64,000 nucleotides of DNA. Source: Ventricola sp051883735. Lineage in GTDB: Bacteria > Bacillota > Clostridia > Christensenellales > Aristaeellaceae. Within the stretch, counting starts at the first letter, position 1, and every line of letters begins with the position of its first letter. This document shows, one piece after another, positions 23,450 to 32,097 of this stretch. The translations under genes were made by a program, and so were the position numbers. Below the pieces are notes generated by a model. That model searched no databases, was not told the origin of the DNA, and was given only the letters and a program-made list of their open reading frames with translations. The stretch spans positions 1-64,000 of the forward strand of contig JBJEUH010000142.1 in the NCBI GenBank assembly GCA_051883735.1. Reading direction: 5' to 3'.

Positions 23450-25135
23450 GTGAGCAACGTGATAACGATCAGCCGCACGAGCGATTATCTGGTCAGCCGT
23501 GCTGCGAAGCATCGGCGTGCAGGTCGGTATGACGAGGCGATGGCGCTCCTTGGCAAGGCCAGAAACCAATTTGGCATTCAGGAAGACATTGAGATGGAAG
23601 CGGCCCGCGTCTATACGGAAATGGGCTGCGATGAGGAAGCGGCGCGTTCGTATCTGCGCGTGGTCCGCCGGGATGGCGCGCACAAGGCGGAGGCGCTGCT
23701 TGATCTGTCGCTGCTCAGCGCGCAGCGGGGCGATTTTGATCGCGCGGTCTCCTATTATGAGCAATTCCTCTCCTGTAAAGAGAAAACGGAGGTTTCCGGG
23801 GAGATGGCTTCGGCGCTCGGCCGCCAGCTCCTGGAAGAGCTCAACCGGCCGCGCATGCGCAGCCGCAGGACTCGGGCGCGGATGCTGGAGCACAGGGCGG
23901 CTTCGCGTCTGCAGGAGGGAAAGACGGCCGCAGCGCAGCATTTGATGGAGCACTCCCTTCGGCTGCACGAGACGGCGCGGGGATACACCATGCTGGCCTG
24001 CTGCCATCTGCTTCGCATGCAGCTGCCCGAGGCTGTGGACGCCGCAAGCCGCGCGCACCGCATGGCACCCGGCAGGGTGCAGACGCTGTGCGTGCTCTCC
24101 GACGCGTATGCCGCGATGGGGGAAGCCGGGCTGTCCCGCCGGGCCATGTGCCTGGCTGCGATGCGGGCCAGGGAGCCGGACGATCTGTTCTCGGTGGCGA
24201 TGGAGAGCGCGAAGCACGGAGACGATGCGCTGACGATGCGCATGACGAAAAAGCTGCTCGCGCGGGAGCCGTATCACACGCACGGCATGAAGCTGCGCGC
24301 TTGCGCGCTGCTCAATCTGGGCCGGACGAAGGAGGCGAGCCGCCTGTTCGGGCGGCTGTGCGGCCTGCTTCCGGAAGACACGGTCTGCGAGTTCTTCTAT
24401 AGGCTTTCGCGAGAGGAGAAAACGCCGACAGAGCGGTTCTCGCTGGGCGTCGACGTGACGCATGAGGAGGGCGTGAACCGGGCAGCAGAGATCATTTCCA
24501 GGCTCTACATTTCGCCGGATGAGATCTGCGCGGACCCGGCGTCCCTTCAAAGGGTGTGCCGGCTGTGCGAATGGGCGCTTCATTCGCCGATGGCCGGTTC
24601 GCATACCAAGATGGTCGCGCTGATTCTGCTGACCGCCATACCGGCGGATGCGGCTCGTGAGGTGCTGCTGGACGCGCTGACCGATCCGCTGCTAGCTGAC
24701 AGCGTCAAGCTGAACATTCTTCAGGTGCTGACGGCCAAGGAAGGATTTAAGCCGTACTGCGTGGACATCGGCGGCCGGCTGGTCCGCCTGGCGGCCGGAG
24801 GCATCAGCACGCAGCCGGCGCACAGCAGCATGGCGAATTCACAGATTGTCCAGCGCGCATCCGACGCACTCTCCGGCGCCTATCCGGACGCGCCTCAGGC
24901 GCTCCTGCAGGTCTTTCTTCGGTATCTGGAGGCATACCCGCAGCCCAAAGGGCGGGAGGAGGACGCCTGTGCTGCGGCGCTTGAAGCGCTGTATGGCCGA
25001 CAGGCCGGGCGGGCCGTCGATGAGCGGAGCATTGCGAGAAGAAATGGCATTTCTGTGCGGCTGCTGCATAGGATGCTGCGTCGGTTTGAGCGCTGCATGC
25101 AGGAGAAGCCGGATGAGCCTTCAACCACATCATGA
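23450..25135 (+). CDS. Tetratricopeptide-repeat protein, function unknown
   Basis: A 561-residue, largely helical soluble protein. The first 160 residues contain TPR-like pairs (SRAAKHRRAGRYDEAMALLGKAR, ARVYTEMGCDEEAARSYLRVV, LSLLSAQRGDFDRAVSYYEQFL), with more between 160 and 300 (LHETARGYTMLACCHLL, AYAAMGEAGLSRRAMCLAAM). The C-terminal part from about residue 350 is less clearly repetitive. No catalytic motif was recognised. GTG at 23450 is used because AGGAGG lies six bases upstream. It is followed by another helical-repeat protein, suggesting a scaffold pair. Confidence 0.75.
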   Translation: MSNVITISRTSDYLVSRAAKHRRAGRYDEAMALLGKARNQFGIQEDIEMEAARVYTEMGCDEEAARSYLRVVRRDGAHKAEALLDLSLLSAQRGDFDRAVSYYEQFLSCKEKTEVSGEMASALGRQLLEELNRPRMRSRRTRARMLEHRAASRLQEGKTAAAQHLMEHSLRLHETARGYTMLACCHLLRMQLPEAVDAASRAHRMAPGRVQTLCVLSDAYAAMGEAGLSRRAMCLAAMRAREPDDLFSVAMESAKHGDDALTMRMTKKLLAREPYHTHGMKLRACALLNLGRTKEASRLFGRLCGLLPEDTVCEFFYRLSREEKTPTERFSLGVDVTHEEGVNRAAEIISRLYISPDEICADPASLQRVCRLCEWALHSPMAGSHTKMVALILLTAIPADAAREVLLDALTDPLLADSVKLNILQVLTAKEGFKPYCVDIGGRLVRLAAGGISTQPAHSSMANSQIVQRASDALSGAYPDAPQALLQVFLRYLEAYPQPKGREEDACAAALEALYGRQAGRAVDERSIARRNGISVRLLHRMLRRFERCMQEKPDEPSTTS

Positions 25136-25155
25136 AGCAAGCGAGGGAGATTCAC

Positions 25156-25983
25156 ATGAAGTGTATTGATTTTGACAAGCAGTTTGAGCGCTACACGCGT
25201 GATTGGATGGCGAAAAACGCCGAGAAGTACAACAACGACATGGACGCCATCGAGGCGATGATGCCGGAAATCTACATGGAGTTCATGAGCACGCCGGCGG
25301 CTTGGCTGGACGGCCTGTCTCCGGAGGCATATTTCGATCAGTTTGACGACGCGGGCATGCTGATTGACTGGATGTGCGCCTATTACGAGCAGAACGTGCC
25401 GGTGCCCGATCTGCTGCTGGAGCGCATCACGGCGCTGGGCGGCGAGGCGGAAGAGAAGCTGCTGGCGCTGCCCTTTGGCGAGCATGTGCCGCACGAGGCG
25501 GCGCTGACGGCCATTTCCCTTCTGCGCGAGCTGGAGAGCTGTGCGCCGATGCAGGCGTACATCGACTTTATCCGCACGCTTGAGGAGCCGGACGAGAAGG
25601 GCGATATGTGCGCGGAGTCTCTGCTGTCCATGGGCGATGCGGTGGTCGAGCCGATTCTGGCGGCGCTGGATACCGCGAAGGAGACGGGGCGCGACATCTT
25701 TGCGGACATTCTGAGCAATTTCCCGGGCGTCGACCGCATTTTCATGCTGCTGATGGAGCGCTTTGAGCACTGCGAGGATCGCCACGCGCTGTTCGCCTCC
25801 TATCTGGCGAAATTTGGCGATGACCGCGCGCTGCCTGTGCTGCTTGCCGCCGCGCTTGACGACAATACCCACTACCTCGACTATGTGGAGATTGTCAGCG
25901 CCATCGACGCGCTGGGCGGCGAGCGCCCGCCGGAGCGCGATTTCAGCGGCGATCCGTATTACGAGTCCCTCAAGAGAATCTGA
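25156..25983 (+). CDS. HEAT-repeat-like protein, function unknown
   Basis: A 275-residue acidic helical protein. Repeating helical blocks such as LLALPFGEHVPHEAALTAISLLRELESC, MCAESLLSMGDAVVEPILAALDTA and FASYLAKFGDDRALPVLLAAALD look like HEAT-type repeats. The N-terminus contains FERYTRDWMAKNAEKYNNDMDAIEAMMPEIYMEF. I do not recognise a family. ATG at 25156 follows GAGGGAG. It is 20 bases downstream of the TPR protein and 57 before a zinc-ribbon membrane protein, so the three probably share a transcript. Confidence 0.65.
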   Translation: MKCIDFDKQFERYTRDWMAKNAEKYNNDMDAIEAMMPEIYMEFMSTPAAWLDGLSPEAYFDQFDDAGMLIDWMCAYYEQNVPVPDLLLERITALGGEAEEKLLALPFGEHVPHEAALTAISLLRELESCAPMQAYIDFIRTLEEPDEKGDMCAESLLSMGDAVVEPILAALDTAKETGRDIFADILSNFPGVDRIFMLLMERFEHCEDRHALFASYLAKFGDDRALPVLLAAALDDNTHYLDYVEIVSAIDALGGERPPERDFSGDPYYESLKRI

Positions 25984-26039
25984 GCCGCACCGTTTCATCT
26001 GGATGACGCATTTTCAAGCAACAAGGAGGAACCGCTTTC

Positions 26040-27992
26040 GTGATTTGTCCAAACTGCGGTCGGGAGCTGCCCGATACCGTTCGCGTTTGTCCGGGCTGTT
26101 CGGCTGTACAGCGGGTGTTCAGGCGCAGGCATGCTGACGCCGATCTCCCCGAGCCGCACGAACCGGTACGCGTTTCGCGGCGTGTCGCCCCGGATACAGA
26201 CGAGGTCAAACACAAAAGAGAACAGGCAGGAGAAGCGAAGAAGGGCACCGTGTCCACGCCGAAGCGCAAGAATCAGCCTGAAGAAACCCCGGGCAGCGCC
26301 AGCCGTGTTCCGCTCGGCCTGAGCAAGCAGGCGGCCAGGGAGCAGGCGCAGGTCCGTCATGTCCGCCGGGCGCCGGATCACATCCGCCGCAAGGTGGACG
26401 CGCGCCCCGCGCTGATGGACCCGCCGATCTACCGCAAGTCGCACAAGCGGCTGATGCGCGTGGTGTTCGTCATTCTGCTGCTCACGCTGTTTATCGGCTC
26501 CGCCGGCGGTTACATGCTCTTTCGGACGGAGAACGGTCAACGCCTGATGGCGACGTGGGGATGGTCCATTGCCAACACGGATGCGTATGTGACGCTGGGC
26601 AGGGAGCTCCTTGAACAGGCGTATTTCACCCGGGCGCTGGAGATGCTCAGCGTCGCCGTGGAGCGCGAGCCGGAGAACGTCGATGCGCTGGTGCTGATGG
26701 GCCAGGCCTACACGGAGCTGGGCAGGACGGACGAGGCGATTGCCATCTATCAATCGCTGATTCAGGAGATTGCGCCGGCGCATCCGAGCGCCTACCGCAA
26801 CCTGATCAAGATCTATCAGCAGCAGGGCTACAACGCGGAGGCGCTGGCCCTGATGAAGAACGCGGCGGAAAACGCCAACAGCACGCAGGAATTCACCGTC
26901 ATGCTGCGCGAATACACGCCGACGGCGCCGACGCTGTCCCATCTGGAGGGACGCTACAACGAGGAGATCGACGTGACCATCGCGATCCCGGAGGGGCAGA
27001 CCGTCTACTATACCACCGACGGCACCGATCCGTCGGAATCCGGTCTGGTGTACACCGCTGGCACGCAGATTCACATCCCGGAGGGCAAGATGACCATCAA
27101 GGCCATCGGTTTTACGGAAAACGGCACGCCAAGCGACCAGATTACGGCGAATTATACCGTGATCATTCCCACACCGGCCGCGCCAAAGGCGAACTATGCC
27201 TCCGGCGTATACAAAAAAGCACCCAAGGTTTCGCTGCGTCCGGGCTCCGAGGACAAGAAGGAGAACGAAAAGATCGTCGCGATCTACTACACGCTCGACG
27301 GACGGCAGGCGACGACGGAATCCACGCTCTACACCGAGCCGATTCAGCTGCCCATCGGCGATTCACGCCTGCGCGCCATCGCCGTATCGAGCAACGGCAA
27401 GATCAGCTATGAGATGAACGTGACCTACAAGGTGGAGGGCAACCTCAAGAACATGTTCAACTCCAACGACACCTTTAAAAACATGGAGCTCTACAAGACG
27501 GGCTACAAGACGTTCACCAATGCCTGGGGCGCGCCGGAGAGCTATGAGGTGCTGCCCACGCAGGAATGGTACAGCCCGGACATGGAGAGCTATGAGGCTG
27601 TGTACAGCTGGGGTACGGCGAGGTTCTGCATCAAGACGACGGGCGGCAGCCCAGTGCTGTATGCGCTGGATACGACGAGCACCAAGATGACCGCGCCGCG
27701 CACGACGCGCGTGGGCATGGGCGCCGAGGAGGTGCTCGCCAAGTTCCGCGATCTCGGCCAGGCTGCGCTGGATGAGGACGGCAACCGTCTGCTGTACAAC
27801 TACAACTCGGCCAACACGCAATTCGGCACATACCGCAAGGAGGTGGACGGAAATTACGCCATCCATTATTACTATCCGATCGGCGACAATAAGGAGATCT
27901 TTGTAGAGCTGTCGTATTATCTGGATGAAAACGGCGATGTGCAGCGCGTCGTATGGCAGCGCTACCTCTCGGAGCTTACCGCCGGAAGCTGA
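26040..27992 (+). CDS. Zinc-ribbon/TPR membrane protein with CHB_HEX_C-type domains
   Basis: A 650-residue protein with an unusual domain order: an N-terminal zinc ribbon (CPNCGRELPDTVRVCPGC, residues 3-20), a long basic disordered linker, one membrane helix around 140-160 (VVFVILLLTLFIGSAGGYMLF), an outer TPR region (about 175-285), then two beta-rich repeats with the YYTTDGTDPS and YYTLDGRQAT motifs of chitobiase/beta-hexosaminidase C-terminal-like domains, and a C-terminal region of about 170 residues (NAWGAPESYEVLPTQEWYSPDMESYE...). GTG start follows AGGAGG by ten bases. Topology suggests an inside ribbon and outside repeats. Function unknown. Confidence 0.75.
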   Translation: MICPNCGRELPDTVRVCPGCSAVQRVFRRRHADADLPEPHEPVRVSRRVAPDTDEVKHKREQAGEAKKGTVSTPKRKNQPEETPGSASRVPLGLSKQAAREQAQVRHVRRAPDHIRRKVDARPALMDPPIYRKSHKRLMRVVFVILLLTLFIGSAGGYMLFRTENGQRLMATWGWSIANTDAYVTLGRELLEQAYFTRALEMLSVAVEREPENVDALVLMGQAYTELGRTDEAIAIYQSLIQEIAPAHPSAYRNLIKIYQQQGYNAEALALMKNAAENANSTQEFTVMLREYTPTAPTLSHLEGRYNEEIDVTIAIPEGQTVYYTTDGTDPSESGLVYTAGTQIHIPEGKMTIKAIGFTENGTPSDQITANYTVIIPTPAAPKANYASGVYKKAPKVSLRPGSEDKKENEKIVAIYYTLDGRQATTESTLYTEPIQLPIGDSRLRAIAVSSNGKISYEMNVTYKVEGNLKNMFNSNDTFKNMELYKTGYKTFTNAWGAPESYEVLPTQEWYSPDMESYEAVYSWGTARFCIKTTGGSPVLYALDTTSTKMTAPRTTRVGMGAEEVLAKFRDLGQAALDEDGNRLLYNYNSANTQFGTYRKEVDGNYAIHYYYPIGDNKEIFVELSYYLDENGDVQRVVWQRYLSELTAGS

Positions 27993-28001
27993 TCGTTTTG
28001 C

Positions 28002-28030
28002 TTGACAAAACCGGGATCAAACCCTATAAT
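28002..28030 (+). promoter_or_regulatory. Consensus sigma-A promoter for the metG T-box leader
   Basis: TTGACA at 28002-28007 and TATAAT at 28025-28030, spacer 17 bases: perfect consensus. Confidence 0.92.
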
Positions 28031-28036
28031 AAAAAG

Positions 28037-28273
28037 GTATATTGACTGCGATGAAGAAGAGAGCGGCCACAAATCGCGCCTAAAGAGAGCCGGGCAAGGT
28101 GAAAGCCGGCGGCAGCGGGACGGCTGGTATGGCTTTGGAGCATCCGCGATGAATCAAGCGCGGCGGGCGTTCCCGTTACAGAGCGTTGAGGCGGACGGCC
28201 TTTCGGCTGATCCGCGAATCAGGGTGGTACCACGATAATTTCGTCCCTCGCTATGCAGCGGGGGACGTTTTTT
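28037..28273 (+). promoter_or_regulatory. T-box leader controlling metG
   Basis: The leader has stem I motifs GATGAAGAAGAG and AGAGAGCC, the T-box core AGGGTGGTACCACG at 28221-28234 that pairs with the uncharged tRNA acceptor end, and an intrinsic terminator (GTCCCTCGCT 28243-28252 with AGCGGGGGAC 28257-28266, then GTTTTTT). The specifier codon is most likely ATG at 28129-28131 in GGTATGGCTTTGGAGC, which fits tRNA-Met and the downstream gene. Uncharged tRNA-Met should favour antitermination and metG expression. Confidence 0.93.
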
Positions 28274-28286
28274 AGGGGAGGAAAAC

Positions 28287-30275
28287 ATGAGCGAGAAACC
28301 GACATTCTACATTACAACGCCGATTTATTATCCGAGCGATAATCTGCACATCGGCCACAGCTACTGCTCGACGGCAGCCGATACCATGGCGCGCTTCAAG
28401 AAGCAGACCGGCTACGACGTCTTCTTCCTGACCGGCACCGACGAGCATGGCCAGAAGATCGAGCGCAAGGCCGCCGCGGCCGGCGTGACCCCGCAGGCCT
28501 ACGTCGACAAGATCGTCGCGGGCATCAAGGACCTGTGGAAGCTGATGGACGTGGAGTACGACGACTTCATCCGCACCACGGACGAGCGCCACGTCAAGTC
28601 CGTGCAGAAGATCTTCAAGAAGCTGCACGATCAGGGCGATATCTACAAGAGCGAGTACGAGGGCCTGTACTGCACGCCGTGCGAGTCCTTCTGGACCGAG
28701 CTGCAGCTCAAGGACGGCTGCTGCCCGGACTGCGGCCGTCCGGTGGAGAAGACCCGCGAGGAGAGCTATTTCTTCCGTCTCTCCAAGTATCAGGACTGGA
28801 TGATCAACTACATCAAGGAGCATCCGGACTTCATCCAGCCGGCCTCCCGCGCCACGGAGATGCTCAACAACTTCCTGATTCCGGGCCTGCAGGACCTGTG
28901 CGTTTCCCGCACGACGATCAAGTGGGGCATCCCGGTCGACTTCGATCCCAAGCATACGGTGTACGTCTGGATCGACGCGCTGACCAATTACATCAACGCG
29001 CTGGGCTACGGTTCTGACGACGACAGCCTCTATCAGAAGTACTGGCCGGCGGACATCCATCTCGTCGGCAAGGAGATTGTCCGCTTCCACACCATCATCT
29101 GGCCGATCATGCTGCATGCGCTGGGCCTCCCGCTGCCCAAGCAGGTCTTCGGCCATGGCTGGCTGGTCATGGGCGGCGGCAAGATGAGCAAGTCCAAGGG
29201 CAACGTCGTCGATCCGGTGAAGCTGTGCGAGCGCTATTCCTCTGACGCGGTGCGCTATTTCCTCATGCGCGAGATGCCGTTCGGCTCCGACGGCGAGTTC
29301 TCCAACGAGGCGCTCATCCGCCGCATCAATTCCGACCTGGCCAACGATCTGGGCAACCTCGTCAGCCGCAGTGTTGCGATGAACGAGAAGTACTTCGGCG
29401 GCGTGGTCCCGGCGCCCGCGGAATACACCGAGCTGGATCAGAAGCTGATCGACATGGCGACCAGCCTGTGGGAAAGGGTCGAGAAGAACATGAACGCGCT
29501 GCAGTTCTCCGGCGCGCTCGTGGAAATCTGGAAGCTGATCGGCGAGTGCAACAAGTACATCGATCTGACCACGCCGTGGATTCTGGCCAAGAATGAGGCG
29601 GACCGTCCGCGCCTGGGCACGGTTCTGTATGTGCTGCTCGAGTGCGCGCGCATCGTCGCCGTGCTCATCGCGCCGACCATGCCGCGCACCCCGGCGCGCA
29701 TCTTCGCGCAGATCGGCGTAACGGACGAAGACCAGAAGACCTGGGAATCCGTGAAGACCTTCGGCGGCCTGAAGCCGGGCAGCCACGTCAAGAAGGGCGA
29801 GGCGCTGTTCCCGCGCATCGACGTGGAGAAGGAGCTGGAGCTGCTGGAGGCTGAGCGCCTGGCGGCGATTGCCGAGTCGGAAGAGGCTGGCAAGGAAGAA
29901 CTTCCCGCGCCGAAGGACGAGGAAAAGACCGTCTTCACCCAGAAGGATCTGTGCCAGTTTGACGACTTTGAGAAGATTCAGCTCGTCGTGGCGAAGGTGC
30001 TGCAGTGCGAGAAGGTGCCCAAGGCGGACAAGCTGCTCAAGTCCGTTCTCAAGGTGGGCAACACCGAGCGCGTCGTCGTCTCCGGCATCGCGAAGTTCTA
30101 CACGCCGGAGGAGATGGTGGGCAAGAAGGTCGTCCTGCTGGCGAACCTCGCGCCGCGCAAGATCCGCGGTGTGGAGTCCCATGGCATGCTGCTGTGCGCG
30201 GCGAATGCCGACGAGAGCAAGCTCAGCCTGCTGACGGTCGACTCCGACATGGAGGACGGCTGCGAGATTGGCTGA
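28287..30275 (+). CDS. metG: Methionyl-tRNA synthetase
   Basis: A 662-residue class I synthetase charging tRNA-Met. HIGH motif is seen as NLHIGHSYC, the zinc knuckle as YCTPCESFWTEL and CCPDCGRP (four cysteines), and the KMSKS loop as GGKMSKSKGNVVD. The C-terminal 110 residues (FDDFEKIQLVVAKVLQCEKVPKADKLL to GMLLCAANADE) are the Trbp111-like OB tRNA-binding domain. GGGGAGG precedes the start directly after the T-box terminator. Length is typical of the long dimeric form. Confidence 0.97.
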   Translation: MSEKPTFYITTPIYYPSDNLHIGHSYCSTAADTMARFKKQTGYDVFFLTGTDEHGQKIERKAAAAGVTPQAYVDKIVAGIKDLWKLMDVEYDDFIRTTDERHVKSVQKIFKKLHDQGDIYKSEYEGLYCTPCESFWTELQLKDGCCPDCGRPVEKTREESYFFRLSKYQDWMINYIKEHPDFIQPASRATEMLNNFLIPGLQDLCVSRTTIKWGIPVDFDPKHTVYVWIDALTNYINALGYGSDDDSLYQKYWPADIHLVGKEIVRFHTIIWPIMLHALGLPLPKQVFGHGWLVMGGGKMSKSKGNVVDPVKLCERYSSDAVRYFLMREMPFGSDGEFSNEALIRRINSDLANDLGNLVSRSVAMNEKYFGGVVPAPAEYTELDQKLIDMATSLWERVEKNMNALQFSGALVEIWKLIGECNKYIDLTTPWILAKNEADRPRLGTVLYVLLECARIVAVLIAPTMPRTPARIFAQIGVTDEDQKTWESVKTFGGLKPGSHVKKGEALFPRIDVEKELELLEAERLAAIAESEEAGKEELPAPKDEEKTVFTQKDLCQFDDFEKIQLVVAKVLQCEKVPKADKLLKSVLKVGNTERVVVSGIAKFYTPEEMVGKKVVLLANLAPRKIRGVESHGMLLCAANADESKLSLLTVDSDMEDGCEIG

Positions 30276-30276
30276 T

Positions 30277-31083
30277 ATGAGCAAGCAGGATTGGGCGGAA
30301 TACCCGCCGCTGATCGGACTGTTCGATACGCACTCGCATCCCAACGACAATCGGTTTGACGCGGACCGTGAGGACGTGTTCGCCCGCATGCGCCAGACGG
30401 AGATGCTCTCCGTCTGCGTCGGCGCGGACATGGCCTCGAGCGCGGAATCCGTCGAACTGGCGAGGCGTGAGCCGATGTACTATGCTTCTGTGGGCGTGCA
30501 CCCGCACGACGCGAAGAATTTTACGGAGGCGGACATTCCGGTGCTCACCAAATGGCTGACGACGGAGGAGAAGGTCGTCGCGCTCGGCGAGATCGGCCTG
30601 GATTACTACTACGATCTCTCGCCGAGAGACGTGCAGAAGGACGTGTTCGCCCGCCAGCTGGATCTGGCGTATGCGCTTGACAAGCCGGTGATTCTGCACA
30701 TCCGCGATGCGCACGGCGATGTGATTGACATCCTGCGCGCCCACAAGAACCGCCTGCCCAAGTGCGTGGTGCACTGCTGCTCGGCCAGCTGGGAGAGCGC
30801 GAAGGTCTACATGAACATGGACTGCATGTTCTCCTTCGCCGGCCCGGTGACGCTCAAGCGCTCCGTGCATCTGCACGAGGTCGCGGTGAATATGCCGCTG
30901 GATCGCATGATGATCGAGACGGACAGCCCTTATCTCGCTCCGGAGCCTGTCCGGGGCCGCCGGAACGATCCCTGCAATGTCGCCCATGTCTGCCGCTTTA
31001 TCGCGAATCTGCGCGGCATGGACGCGCAGGCGCTGTGCGACGTGACGCGGGAGAACGGCAAGCGCTTTTATCGAATCAAGTGA
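30277..31083 (+). CDS. TatD-family metal-dependent hydrolase
   Basis: A 268-residue TIM-barrel deoxyribonuclease-like hydrolase. Metal ligands: FDTHSHPND (HxH), the glutamate in ALGEIGLDYYYD, HIRDAHGD, CSASWE, and the ETDSPYLAP aspartate. The PYLAPEPVRGRRNDP signature is typical of TatD/YabD, which process 3' DNA or tRNA ends. The gene begins one base after metG stops; a TTG start inside metG at 30268 is possible. metG-tatD order is widely conserved in Firmicutes. Confidence 0.94.
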   Translation: MSKQDWAEYPPLIGLFDTHSHPNDNRFDADREDVFARMRQTEMLSVCVGADMASSAESVELARREPMYYASVGVHPHDAKNFTEADIPVLTKWLTTEEKVVALGEIGLDYYYDLSPRDVQKDVFARQLDLAYALDKPVILHIRDAHGDVIDILRAHKNRLPKCVVHCCSASWESAKVYMNMDCMFSFAGPVTLKRSVHLHEVAVNMPLDRMMIETDSPYLAPEPVRGRRNDPCNVAHVCRFIANLRGMDAQALCDVTRENGKRFYRIK

Positions 31084-31091
31084 ATATGAAA

Positions 31092-31131
31092 AACGGAAAC
31101 CGTCTTATTCGGAAGACGGTTTCCGTTTTTT
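31092..31131 (+). terminator. Intrinsic terminator after tatD
   Basis: AACGGAAACCGTCTT (31092-31106) and AAGACGGTTTCCGTT (31113-31127) form a perfect 15-bp stem with a 6-base loop, followed by T residues to 31131. Confidence 0.93.
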
Positions 31132-31185
31132 GCTGGTTAGTCGTTGTTCATTTTTGCCAATGGCATTCTGAAGCGAAGAAGGGGT

Positions 31186-31204
31186 TTGGGGATGAAATCC
31201 CCAA
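31186..31204 (-). terminator. Hairpin, possible mntP terminator
   Basis: TTGGGGAT (31186-31193) and ATCCCCAA (31197-31204) form a short perfect stem downstream of mntP. The following minus-strand sequence is C/T rich, without a pure T run, so termination is uncertain. Confidence 0.4.
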
Positions 31205-31243
31205 GCAGCTTTTAGAGCGGCAGCCCTAACGTATCCCAGAAGT

Positions 31244-31801
31244 TTAGCCCAGCAGGTGCTCCATCAGGATCTTGAAGCCCATCAGGATCAGCACAAGTCC
31301 GCCGAAGAATTCCGCGCTGCTCTTGTACCTGTTGCCGAAGATGCTGCCGATCTTGACGCCGATCACGCAGCAGACAAACGTCGTTGCGGCGATGAAGGAA
31401 ACCGCCGGAACGATGCTGACCTGCAGGAACGCAAAGCTGATGCCGACGACCAGCGCATCGATGCTTGTGGCGACAGCCAGCGGCACCATGGCTTTGACGG
31501 AGAAGTCGTCATCCACAGACTCCTCGTCGCCGCCCTTGGATTCGCGGATCATGTTGAAGCCAATGAGGGCGAGCAGCACAAAGGCAATATACGGCGCGAT
31601 GGCGGTGACCAGCGATTCAAACTGAGAACCGAGAAGGTAGCCGATGAGCGGCATGGCACCCTGAAACAGGCCAAAGTACAGGCCGCAGATCAGCATATGC
31701 TTAATTTTGCAGCAGCGGACGGACAAACCCTTGCAGATGGAGACGGCAAACGCATCCATCGAGAGCCCCAGCGCGATGACGAACAATTCCCAAAGACCCA
31801 T
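31244..31801 (-). CDS. mntP: Manganese efflux pump MntP
   Basis: A 185-residue membrane protein with six spans that exports Mn2+. The family's two internal repeats begin with LFVIALGLSMDAFAVSICKG (residues 5-24) and MVPLAVATSIDALVVGISFAF, each with the conserved aspartate. GGGAGG precedes the ATG. Immediately upstream on the same strand is a yybP-ykoY Mn2+ riboswitch, which confirms the substrate and predicts induction by Mn2+. Confidence 0.95.
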   Translation of the reverse strand: MGLWELFVIALGLSMDAFAVSICKGLSVRCCKIKHMLICGLYFGLFQGAMPLIGYLLGSQFESLVTAIAPYIAFVLLALIGFNMIRESKGGDEESVDDDFSVKAMVPLAVATSIDALVVGISFAFLQVSIVPAVSFIAATTFVCCVIGVKIGSIFGNRYKSSAEFFGGLVLILMGFKILMEHLLG

Positions 31802-31836
31802 AGAAGATTCCTCCCTTGAATGATGGGCGGCAGAAT

Positions 31837-31884
31837 AGAAAAAGAGACCTAATCTGCCCGGTAACGGTGGCGCAGATTAGTCTC
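31837..31884 (-). terminator. Riboswitch terminator upstream of mntP
   Basis: On the minus strand GAGACTAATCTGC pairs with GCAGATTAGGTCTC, followed by TTTTTCT. Its 5' arm is shared with the aptamer's closing stem, so aptamer folding should prevent termination. Confidence 0.85.
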
Positions 31885-31985
31885 GTCATTTCATATAAAG
31901 CCAGGGGAAAACCCCAGTATGTTGGCCCTATCACGAAGGAAACATCGACGCAGGTTCCTTCGCTGACTACTCCCTAATTTGAACA
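31873..31985 (-). promoter_or_regulatory. yybP-ykoY Mn2+ riboswitch for mntP
   Basis: On the minus strand the leader has AAATTAGGGAGTAGTC at the 5' side, a GAAGGAA/TTCCTTC arm, GGGCCAACATAC, a GGGG/CCCC hairpin, TGGCTTTA and then GACGAGACTAAT. The GGGAGTAG and GACGAGAC blocks and the four-way layout match the yybP-ykoY (manganese) class. ATTAG at its start can pair with CTAAT at its end, competing with the terminator. Confidence 0.85.
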
Positions 31986-31990
31986 TGCTG

Positions 31991-32020
31991 AGTATAAGGG
32001 ATCAGGGCGGAGTTTGTCAA
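31991..32020 (-). promoter_or_regulatory. Sigma-A promoter for the mntP leader
   Basis: On the minus strand TTGACA (complement of 32015-32020) and TATACT (complement of 31991-31996) with an 18-base spacer. Confidence 0.8.
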
Positions 32021-32040
32021 CGATAACAATATTTGATTTC

Positions 32041-32082
32041 AAAAAGAAAACCCATCCTGACGCAATGGGCGGACAGGATGGG
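32041..32082 (-). terminator. Intrinsic terminator of the BMP-type ABC operon
   Basis: On the minus strand CCCATCCTG pairs with CAGGATGGG (complements of 32074-32082 and 32051-32059), followed by TTTTCTTTTT. Confidence 0.88.
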
Positions 32083-32097
32083 GAAGATGGCGTGAAA

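Noticed and set aside
28272..30431. A 719-codon open frame antisense to metG
   Set aside because: Same effect: the metG protein is unmistakable on the plus strand, and the antisense translation has no recognisable domain.
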